Shown here in pieces: positions 44,144-50,579 of a DNA stretch of 64,000 bases. The notes beneath the pieces are model-generated. The model had not been told where the DNA came from. It saw only the letters and a list, made by a program, of their open reading frames with translations, and ran no database searches. Origin of the DNA: M3007 sp043764095 (GTDB taxonomy: Bacteria; Bacteroidota; Bacteroidia; Chitinophagales; Saprospiraceae). The translations under genes were made by a program, and so were the position numbers. The first letter of the stretch is position 1; the number at the start of each line of letters is the position of its first letter. The stretch spans positions 1-64,000 of the forward strand of contig JAYUKX010000104.1 of assembly GCA_043764095.1 (NCBI GenBank), given 5' to 3'.

Positions 44144-44214
44144 TTTGGAATGTCGTAGTATCGGGATACTTCATTGTCAACGAATCCAAGCCCGATTCAG
44201 TTGTTACTTCCAAA
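44144..44214 (+). ncRNA. Y-RNA-like RNA 1 (71 nt, no tRNA-like module)
   Basis: The closing stem is TTTGGAA (44144-44150) with TTCCAAA (44208-44214). Inside are two hairpins: AGTAT-CGGG-ATACT (44157-44170), within the signature GTCGTAG...ATACTTC, and CAACGAATC (44178-44186) with GATTCAGTTG (44194-44203). The signature resembles the Ro-binding stem of Y RNAs (GUCCGAAG/ACUUGAC in animals). The effector part is a plain hairpin, not a tRNA mimic. It lies 50 bp after the Ro60 stop codon. Confidence 0.65.
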
Positions 44215-44281
44215 GATATTGGGAAATGCCGATTTGAGCACGAGCCGCCCCGAATAAACCAAAGAAAACAACCAAAGAAAA

Positions 44282-44352
44282 TTTGGAATGTCGTAGTTTC
44301 GGGATACTTCACTCTCAACGAATCCAAGCCCGATTCAATTGTTACTTCCAAA
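44282..44352 (+). ncRNA. Y-RNA-like RNA 2 (71 nt, near copy of RNA 1)
   Basis: It is the same length as RNA 1 and differs at only about four positions: the closing stem TTTGGAA/TTCCAAA (44282-44288, 44346-44352) and GTCGTAG...ATACTTC are kept. Changes in the first hairpin (AGTTT against AGTAT) and second hairpin (CAATTG against CAGTTG) weaken pairing slightly. The flanking sequence GAGCCGCCCCGAATAAA and the following ATTGGGAAATGCCG are also shared with RNA 1, showing a tandem duplication of the unit. Confidence 0.65.
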
Positions 44353-44355
44353 GAT

Positions 44356-44498
44356 ATTGGGAAATGCCGTAGGTAAGCAATACTTCTTTCAGACGCAAGA
44401 TCGCAGGTTCGAGTCCTGCTTCTGATCCAAATGGATTAGAATCGCTTAGTTGGTTAAAGCATGGGTGTTAGTCGCTTTCCGTTTTTTGCTTTCCCAAT
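44356..44498 (+). ncRNA. Y-RNA-like RNA 3 with permuted tRNA-like module
   Basis: The closing stem is ATTGGGAAA (44356-44364) with TTTCCCAAT (44490-44498), followed by a T run. The Ro-type signature is GCCGTAGGTA...TACTTC (44366-44385). A permuted tRNA-like module follows: T arm GCAGG-TTCGAGT-CCTGC (44403-44419), acceptor strand TTCTGATCC (44420-44428), a 4-nt loop AAAT, the other acceptor strand GGATTAGAA (44433-44441), and D arm GCTT...AAGC (44444-44460). There is no anticodon arm and no CCA end, so it is not a working tRNA. Confidence 0.75.
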
Positions 44499-44519
44499 TT
44501 TTAAAGAAATATGAGGAAC

Positions 44520-44672
44520 AATAAAAAGGTGTCGTAGATTAGAAATACTTCGTTATGGACGAGTGGGACGTGGGTTCGAATCCCACCGGGGCGACTACAA
44601 AATATTATATTGCCCCGTAGCTCAGTCTGGTAGAGCAACTAATTTTTCTATTCGTTTGTTGCCCTTTTTATT
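44520..44672 (+). ncRNA. Y-RNA-like RNA 4 with permuted tRNA-like module
   Basis: The closing stem is AATAAAAAGG (44520-44529) with CCTTTTTATT (44663-44672). The signature is GTCGTAGATTAGAAATACTTC (44531-44551). The module holds T arm GTGGG-TTCGAAT-CCCAC (44570-44586), acceptor strand CGGGGCGA (44587-44594), a loop of about 15 nt, acceptor strand TTGCCCCG (44610-44617) and a full D arm GCTC-AGTCTGGTA-GAGC (44620-44636). The acceptor is closed by a loop, not by 5' and 3' ends, as in known bacterial Y RNAs. A T-rich tail and a strong terminator follow. Confidence 0.78.
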
Positions 44673-44678
44673 TTTTTA

Positions 44679-44724
44679 AGCGTCTAATTGCTGTTTTAAT
44701 GCGGCGATTAGACGCTCTTTTTTC
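44679..44724 (+). terminator. Intrinsic terminator of the Ro60/Y-RNA array
   Basis: AGCGTCTAAT (44679-44688) pairs with ATTAGACGCT (44707-44716), with CTTTTTTT following. The direction is plus, matching Ro60 and all four RNAs, so a single long transcript could end here. Confidence 0.85.
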
Positions 44725-44846
44725 TACAAATGTTAGATTTCTCCGAAATCAATTCGAATCATTAAATTTTCATCTGGTTATCAATCTTTTGCATATTATA
44801 CAAAAATTACTATTTATTGATAAATAGCAATACAACGACTAGGAGT

Positions 44847-47279
44847 TTACCCTTTTATTACTATTTCCTGCCCAGGCGTTGTTTTTATTTGTAGCATTTT
44901 ACCCTCCATTGTACCGTATCGCAACGTAACTGGCGCATATATAACACAAAGTCCTCCCAAATTAGATACAATTTTGACGGCTTTTATCACGAGTTTATTG
45001 TCTATGGTTTCCCAAGTAATATCCACCTCAAAACCGCCGCGTGCCCGAAGTCCGCGTACACTACCACTAGGCCATGCTGTACTTGGCAAAGCCGGCAAAA
45101 TATCAATCCAACCTTCGTGCGATTGCAATAGCATTTCGGCAATACCTGCCGTTGCTCCAAAATTACCATCTATTTGAAATGGCGGATGCGCATCGAATAG
45201 ATTGGGATAAAGCCCGCCTTTTTCACCGTAATGATTACCCGGATCAACTGGTTTCAGTAAATTATTTAAGATGGTTAAAGCATGGTCTCCATCGCGTAAA
45301 CGCGCCCATAAATTGATTTTCCAACCCATACTCCATCCAGTTGCCGCATCGCCGCGTTGTGTCAAAGACTTTTTGGCTGCTTCAAAGAACAAACTGTTAC
45401 TTTCCGTAATCTGATTGCCTGGATATAACCCATATAAATGCGATAAATGGCGGTGGTATGGATCTTCTTCTTCATAATCGGCGTTCCATTCCAATAGTCG
45501 GCCATCTTTTCCTATCCTGAATGGCTGTAGTTTCGGCAATAACTGGTTCAATTGTTTTTTATAAGCCGCATCTTTGATTTTGAGCACTTTCATGGCTTGT
45601 TGCCCATTGGAGAGTATTTCTTTGGTTAAAGCCAAATCCATTGCAGGCCCGGGTGATGTTTCGAGTATTTTTCCGTTGAGAACATAACCATTTTCGGGCG
45701 AAATACCAAAAGGCGTTTCATAGTAGCCCTCTTTGTTTTTGACCAATAATCCCGCTACAAACTGGCCCGCTCCGCGTAAAGTGGGGTAATGTTCGCGTAA
45801 AAAAGCCGTATCGCCCGTAAACGAATAATGTTCCCAAATATGCTGCGAAAGCCAAGCACCGCCCATTGGCCAATTGGCCCAACGAGGGGAGCCTTTACCA
45901 TAATCGCCTACCGGTGCCGATTGTCCCCACAAGTCCACATTATGGTGCGCGCACCAACCTGGAAGTCCGTAATTGATGGCAGCGGTTGCTGCTCCATTGC
46001 GGGCTGTTCGTTCTATCAAATCAAATAGCGGTGCTGTACATTCCGACAAATTACAGATTTCCGCAGGCCAATAATTCATCTCTGTATTAATATTTACGGT
46101 GTAGTTGCTACTCCAAGGTGGCCGTGCATCTTTATTCCAAATACCTTGCAAATTAGCCGCTTGCCCGCCTGCCCGCGAACTGGAAATCAGCAAATACCGA
46201 CCATAATGAAACAACAAAGAGACTAAGCCAGGGTCTTGATTTTGGGCGTAATTTGCAATGCGTTCATTGGTATAATCATTCATGCCACGTCGTTCTGGCA
46301 ATCTAAGTTCCACTCGATTATATAATGCCTGATAATCTTTTAAATGACTGTCTAACAGTTGGTTATAAGATTTTTGTGCAGCATTTTTTAATAATTTTTC
46401 AACTTCAAGGGCAGGGTTTGTGGAATTATTACTCAGTTCTGATGCTAATAAAAGCAGTACTTCACCATTTGCCCAAACGGTAATACCCGTTGAATCATAC
46501 TGAAAACGAGCATTTGGCGCAATGACTTGCAACCCTATTTCTGCTATCATGCCTACTCCATCCCAATCATCGTATAGCACCGCTGCATCGCCTTGGAACT
46601 CGCCACGGTAGGATGGTTCGACGTGTTTGGGTGCTTTTACGCTCATTTTAAGTATGCCATTTTCTAGGCGTATTTTATGGTGTAGTGCCGCCCCAAAACT
46701 TACCCGAAAGGCCACATTACGAGTACTACTACTATTCATTTGTACCACCATTACCCGATCAGGATAACTGATAAATGCGCTACGAGTTACTAGACGGCCT
46801 AGACTATCCATCACCCCAAGGCTTGCAGTAGCAGTTTTAAGTTCAAGGCTCCGAAGCGTGAAATCTTTTAGTGCGACCTCCGTCAAATGATCTGTATGCA
46901 AATGATCTATATGCAAATCTCCCAATGGCAAAAAGCCTTGTGTAAATGTCCCTTGCATTTTTTTTAACAGTGCTTGGCCTTCTTCATATTCGCCGTTGGC
47001 CATACGTTTTTTCAGGGCTTCAAAAGCGGGTTTTGCAGTTGGGTTATTCCATTCCTTTGGTGCTCCAGACCAAAATCCCGTGTGGTTCAATTGGATCAAA
47101 TCGCTATCTGGCCGCCCCCACCACATGGCGCCAATGATACCGTTGCCAAGTGGCATGGCTTCTTCCCAGTAACGGGCTGGGGTATCATAACTTAGCCGAT
47201 GTAGATTGGCCTCGAAATCGATATCCATCTTCTGTGCATGGAGCGAAGTGGAAAGCAGTAGTAATAGTAGAATGCGCAT
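44847..47279 (-). CDS. Secreted glycoside hydrolase GH95-like (alpha-L-fucosidase type)
   Basis: The start is set at 47279, where MRILLLLLLSTSLHAQ is a signal peptide; 17 upstream codons run into palindromic element E3. The about 810-residue protein shows the GH95 opening LSYDTPARYWEEAMPLGNGI and HTGFWSGAPKEWNN, and the catalytic barrel region LQGIWNKDARPPWSSNYTVNINTEMNYWPA. Members remove fucose from glycans or galactose in related types; substrate here is unproved. The GH140-like gene is 4 kb away, so glycan digestion is a theme. Confidence 0.9.
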   Translation of the reverse strand: MRILLLLLLSTSLHAQKMDIDFEANLHRLSYDTPARYWEEAMPLGNGIIGAMWWGRPDSDLIQLNHTGFWSGAPKEWNNPTAKPAFEALKKRMANGEYEEGQALLKKMQGTFTQGFLPLGDLHIDHLHTDHLTEVALKDFTLRSLELKTATASLGVMDSLGRLVTRSAFISYPDRVMVVQMNSSSTRNVAFRVSFGAALHHKIRLENGILKMSVKAPKHVEPSYRGEFQGDAAVLYDDWDGVGMIAEIGLQVIAPNARFQYDSTGITVWANGEVLLLLASELSNNSTNPALEVEKLLKNAAQKSYNQLLDSHLKDYQALYNRVELRLPERRGMNDYTNERIANYAQNQDPGLVSLLFHYGRYLLISSSRAGGQAANLQGIWNKDARPPWSSNYTVNINTEMNYWPAEICNLSECTAPLFDLIERTARNGAATAAINYGLPGWCAHHNVDLWGQSAPVGDYGKGSPRWANWPMGGAWLSQHIWEHYSFTGDTAFLREHYPTLRGAGQFVAGLLVKNKEGYYETPFGISPENGYVLNGKILETSPGPAMDLALTKEILSNGQQAMKVLKIKDAAYKKQLNQLLPKLQPFRIGKDGRLLEWNADYEEEDPYHRHLSHLYGLYPGNQITESNSLFFEAAKKSLTQRGDAATGWSMGWKINLWARLRDGDHALTILNNLLKPVDPGNHYGEKGGLYPNLFDAHPPFQIDGNFGATAGIAEMLLQSHEGWIDILPALPSTAWPSGSVRGLRARGGFEVDITWETIDNKLVIKAVKIVSNLGGLCVIYAPVTLRYGTMEGKMLQIKTTPGQEIVIKG

Positions 47280-47297
47280 GGTGCGGTATCGTTTTTT

Positions 47298-47461
47298 TAG
47301 ACTTGTTGCGGCAGGAGACCATCCGGCCATAAATTGATCTTTTCGTCCTGCTTTTCGGCTATTTTCTCGACCGTAGCGCTGCTACGAACTCGAAAATGAG
47401 CCTCAATCAGCCCAAAAACCTCTAATTTCATGGCTCGTCCGCTCCTACCGCAACAAGTCTA
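47298..47461 (+). repeat. Palindromic element E3 (164 bp) in the GH95 leader
   Basis: TAGACTTGTTGCGGCAGGAG (left) pairs with the inverted CTCCTACCGCAACAAGTCTA (right), about 19 of 20. The core TCGACCGTAGCGCTGCTACGAACTCG is a hairpin flanked by TATTTTC and GAAAAT. TTGATCTTTTCGTCC on the left side matches the minus strand of copy B (TTGATCTTTTCCGCC). The element lies 18 bp before the GH95 start codon, inside its probable 5' leader. Confidence 0.75.
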
Positions 47462-47478
47462 TTGTAAAAAAGTAGCAC

Positions 47479-47486
47479 CAAAGATA
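47479..47486 (-). promoter_or_regulatory. -7 element of the GH95 gene
   Basis: The minus strand reads TATCTTTG, matching TAnnTTTG. Transcription from here would place the whole E3 element in the 5' leader. The remaining sequence to 47659 holds only the 47555-47584 hairpin. Confidence 0.5.
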
Positions 47487-47554
47487 ATATCAATACTTTA
47501 AAAAAGAACCGTAAATTCCGTAAAAATGATACACCACGGCTATAAAATCAGTAA

Positions 47555-47584
47555 GGGGTGCTTTCCGGTCATCGGAAGCACCCC
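47555..47584. repeat. GC-rich hairpin after the DUF1963 gene
   Basis: GGGGTGCTTTCCG (47555-47567) pairs with CGGAAGCACCCC (47573-47584) with one bulge. It is 75 bp after the stop of the gene at 47660 and lacks a T run, so it may be a Rho-independent-like end without U tract or an mRNA stabiliser. Confidence 0.5.
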
Positions 47585-47659
47585 CTCACTATTTAATACG
47601 CAATAAAACGAAGTATTATTTCACCTTAATTTTATAGTGTGGTGTAGGATTTTTAGTAC

Positions 47660-48442
47660 TTACAAACAATCCCAATCATATAGCACTTTACTAAAATCTC
47701 TTTTTTCTAAATCTGCGGCTCGGATAAAGAAATGCCCAACACCCATATCGCCCCACATCAAATCGGCACGCTCGTCGGAATCCAACTGAAAGAGTAATAA
47801 CATAGGATCATCTGTGCGGCGTGGATCGTCCTGAGTGAAGTAAGCATAACCACCTACTTTATGGCCATCAGCACGTACTTTTTTGCCAAAATCTTCTTGA
47901 ATATCCCACTCTTTTTCACCAAATTGCCTAAAAAAATCGGCACCAAAATAAGGATAAAAACGGTAATCGGTCATCGGTAACACCCCTTCTTCTAAAGCGA
48001 AAGAGAGTGGATACGATTCATCGGGATGGTGTGGTAATTCATCAAAATCGCGTAGGAGTTGAAAATCTTTGCGCAATTGAGATGGATCCTGTACCGGATC
48101 GGGATGATAAATGACCCGGAAAGTATCTGGATTTTCGCCGTCGTCAAAGTCCATGCCGTACAAATCGTCGTCATAAATAAAAAACTGGATGATGCCTTTG
48201 GAAGGAAATGGCTCCAGTCGTGGCATATCGGCAAAATTGAGTTGTGCCAAAAAGAATAATTCACGACCATCAGGCGCACAGGGCCATACTGCTCCTTTGG
48301 GCATATAAGGTTGTCCGCCTACTTTGCTCTCCCACAAGTTCATTTTCCGAGCGGGCTGTGTTTTGATGCGGATAAATGGCTGTTTAGTTTCCAATAATTT
48401 TTCCCGGAATGGTTCTATCGCTGCTGGTAAATTGAATTGCAT
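47660..48442 (-). CDS. DUF1963 (YwqG-like) protein
   Basis: The 260-residue protein is cytosolic. RIKTQPARKMNLWESKVGGQ, PYMPKGAVWPCAPDGRELFF, LAQLNFADM and QFFIYDDDLYGMDFDDG match the YwqG/DUF1963 pattern, in which the W of WP and the QLN of LAQLN are conserved. The function is unknown; relatives are often in stress or toxin-immunity contexts. The gene follows element E4. Confidence 0.85.
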   Translation of the reverse strand: MQFNLPAAIEPFREKLLETKQPFIRIKTQPARKMNLWESKVGGQPYMPKGAVWPCAPDGRELFFLAQLNFADMPRLEPFPSKGIIQFFIYDDDLYGMDFDDGENPDTFRVIYHPDPVQDPSQLRKDFQLLRDFDELPHHPDESYPLSFALEEGVLPMTDYRFYPYFGADFFRQFGEKEWDIQEDFGKKVRADGHKVGGYAYFTQDDPRRTDDPMLLLFQLDSDERADLMWGDMGVGHFFIRAADLEKRDFSKVLYDWDCL

Positions 48443-48507
48443 ATTTTTATTTTATGAATTGCACGTGATTAAAAAATATTAATAAATTTTTACCCACTTT
48501 TATAATT

Positions 48508-48733
48508 ACAGTGAAAAATAAGTTTTTTTATATTTTGAGGGTGTAACCGACCCAGAATGGGTCAAATGTTTATAGAGCAATGTGGCTGTATGACATTCGA
48601 CCCCTACAGGGTCACATGCGTATTGAAACCGCGATTTTGCTATAAACATTTGACCCATTCTGGGTCGGTCAACCGCTACAAATATACTGAAAATAGAGAT
48701 TTCAAAATATAAAAAAACTTATTTTACAGTGTA
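48508..48733. repeat. Long inverted repeat E4 (about 226 bp)
   Basis: The outer arms are ACAGTGAAAAATAAG...ATATTTTGA (48508-48538) and TCAAAATAT...CTTATTTTACAGTG (48702-48731). Inner arms ACCGACCCAGAATGGGTCAA and the matching TTGACCCATTCTGGGTCGGT (ending 48668) are near perfect. GACCCAGAATGGGTC is itself a palindrome, and CGACCCCTACAGGGTC lies in the loop. It is unlike the 160-bp family in core sequence. It lies 66 bp before the DUF1963 start codon. Confidence 0.7.
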
Positions 48734-48752
48734 TTCATTAATTGATACAATA

Positions 48753-49394
48753 TTAGTATTTTTTAACAAATTTATATACCTTTTGATTACTCCAGAGTTG
48801 GAGTGTGTCCTGCTTAAAAACGCATTGATAGAATAACTTTACGCTCTCTGCTTTTGAGGGTGTTTTTATACCCTTGTACTGCTTTCCATCGAGATGAACC
48901 GACATGGTATTCGGAGTATCGAATGAATATTGGTACTCTGTTTCAATCGTTATTTTTTCGTTGGGCATACTGATATTAAAGGTCTTTTCATCAATTTTTA
49001 GAAGGACATTTTCATCAGTTTGCGCCCAATTTCCTTTGATTTTGTTCAAAAACATACTTTCATTCACCGATTTGGAGCATCCACTAATGGCCAATGAAAA
49101 CCCTGCAAAAACTAAAAGTAGAGAAAGGAATTTGTACATAAATCCCTTATACCCTTCCTTTTGCTGGTATTCGTGATACACCCAACCAGTCCAGGTAATA
49201 AAACCAATGAGCGAGATGGAAGCCACAAAAAAATAGTGTGCCAGTAACCAAAGATAAGCGGTATAAATGGCACTCACAATAGCCATAAAGACTGCTGTAA
49301 AGAATATAAAAATGCCACCTTGTGCATCGGGGTTACTAATTTCGTAGATGCGACCATCGCTGCCACGAACAAATTCTTTATCGTTAAAAAACAT
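48753..49394 (-). CDS. Membrane protein fused to a lipoprotein-like domain
   Basis: The 213-residue frame has two hydrophobic segments in the first part (IFIFFTAVFMAIVSAIYTAYLW, YFFVASISLIGFITWTGWVY) and then MYKFLSLLLVFAGFSLAISGC at residue 86, which reads as a complete lipoprotein signal with lipobox ISGC. The last about 100 residues (IKGNWAQTDENVLLKIDEKT) look like a lipocalin-like domain. An internal start at 49139 is possible, giving a separate lipoprotein. The family is not recognised. Confidence 0.6.
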   Translation of the reverse strand: MFFNDKEFVRGSDGRIYEISNPDAQGGIFIFFTAVFMAIVSAIYTAYLWLLAHYFFVASISLIGFITWTGWVYHEYQQKEGYKGFMYKFLSLLLVFAGFSLAISGCSKSVNESMFLNKIKGNWAQTDENVLLKIDEKTFNISMPNEKITIETEYQYSFDTPNTMSVHLDGKQYKGIKTPSKAESVKLFYQCVFKQDTLQLWSNQKVYKFVKKY

Positions 49395-49432
49395 AGTGAT
49401 GATATTTATTTAAGTAAAGTGAAAAGGGATAA

Positions 49433-50389
49433 CTATCTGAAGGCCAAGCAAAGTTCATGCAGATCGGAGAGGTGCCTCAGTTCCTGTAATGACATTGCAT
49501 TGGGGTCTTTTTGGAGTAATTGGTCGATATACATTTCTGGAAAACCGCTCAAATACCGTTCGCGCCGTTTTTTCATGCCAACCGATTTATCTTTCAAAAT
49601 GCTCCCTGTTAACTCGTACAATGGCCGAATAACAAGAAGTGTCATACCTTTTGCGAAATAAAATGGCCAGTTGACTAATGCCCTAAAAAACTTAAATCGC
49701 CCAAAAATCTGTAAAATAATATCTCCGATTTTCAAACCTTTGTTGCAACTGAATATAGCCGCATCTGTGAGTTTATCTGGCATCCAAATCCGTGATAAGG
49801 GCAAAACAAGCAAAATACAAAGCAGGCTATGTATGATAAATATGGGCAAAGTAAGGATCAATAGAAATGGCAAAAATAAGGTCGGGATGGACAATGCCAC
49901 GAAAGCGTAAAAGCCATAAAATAGCGAAGTGATCGCAACAGCCATAATATCATCTTTGATATCGGCGCGAAGTACATCGCGCAACCGAAAACCGTCCGAA
50001 AGTATTGTTTCTTTAAGGTGCATCGACCAGCCGGACTGCCGAATTTGTTGCCATTTCTGTTGGATATTGCCCAGCCAAACCGGTGCATTGGAACGCAAAT
50101 TGGATTCCTGCTGCCGACTGTTGGAACTACCCGACGAGGCATTCTCTTGACTGAAATCTTGCCCCGAAAAATAAGTGCCAGTCCGGTATTGATAAATGGC
50201 CTGAACAGCAGCCTCGATGTTTTTAAAGTTCTTTTCATACCTACTTTTTGTGGCATCATCGGCATGGGGAACAGTATCGGGGTGCCAGCGTTGCATAGCT
50301 CTTTTCCGCTTGTTGTTGAGTTCTTTTTCAGAAATTTTATCGATATCCTCCGTTATTTCGAGGAGTTCGATGGCTTCGTCTAGTGTCAT
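49433..50389 (-). CDS. DnaJ-domain membrane protein
   Basis: The start is placed at 50389 (MTLDEAIELLEITEDIDKIS), because the 18 codons before it are unlike a J domain. Residues about 5-70 form a J domain with the HPD motif (RAMQRWHPDTVPHADD). Two or three hydrophobic segments follow near residue 160-215 (VAITSLFYGFYAFVALSIPT, FLPFLLILTLPIFIIHSLLC). J domains recruit DnaK; here the partner may be at the inner membrane. It is divergent from the CHAT gene. Confidence 0.8.
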   Translation of the reverse strand: MTLDEAIELLEITEDIDKISEKELNNKRKRAMQRWHPDTVPHADDATKSRYEKNFKNIEAAVQAIYQYRTGTYFSGQDFSQENASSGSSNSRQQESNLRSNAPVWLGNIQQKWQQIRQSGWSMHLKETILSDGFRLRDVLRADIKDDIMAVAITSLFYGFYAFVALSIPTLFLPFLLILTLPIFIIHSLLCILLVLPLSRIWMPDKLTDAAIFSCNKGLKIGDIILQIFGRFKFFRALVNWPFYFAKGMTLLVIRPLYELTGSILKDKSVGMKKRRERYLSGFPEMYIDQLLQKDPNAMSLQELRHLSDLHELCLAFR

Positions 50390-50489
50390 AATTTTTAGTG
50401 TGGTTGAGTTTTTTTGAAAGGATTTTTGAATTATCGAAGTCAAAAATCATTGTATAACTATTGGTTCTTTTTAGAGCATAAGAGGTGTT

Positions 50490-50523
50490 CAAAAATTGAA
50501 TTTTTTTTTGAAAAAAATTCAAA
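50490..50523. promoter_or_regulatory. AT-rich palindrome between DnaJ-like and CHAT genes
   Basis: TTGAATTTTTTTT (50496-50508) and AAAAAAATTCAA (50511-50522) are inverted copies. The palindrome lies between divergent genes, where it could be an operator or a transcription pause hairpin. It is A/T only, so chance is possible. Confidence 0.35.
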
Positions 50524-50579
50524 CAATGAGTACCTTTCGCCGGCAAGTACCTTTTACACACAAAAACACGTTTAAAACC

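Noticed and set aside
44403..44636. Two partial tRNA genes downstream of Ro60
   Set aside because: T arms and D arms are present but in permuted order, with the acceptor closed by a loop and no anticodon arm, so they cannot be tRNAs. They are described as parts of Y-RNA-like RNAs instead.
39606..47279. A polysaccharide utilisation locus (GH140-like plus GH95)
   Set aside because: No SusC/SusD pair or PUL regulator is in the window, and the two enzymes are separated by the Ro60 locus.
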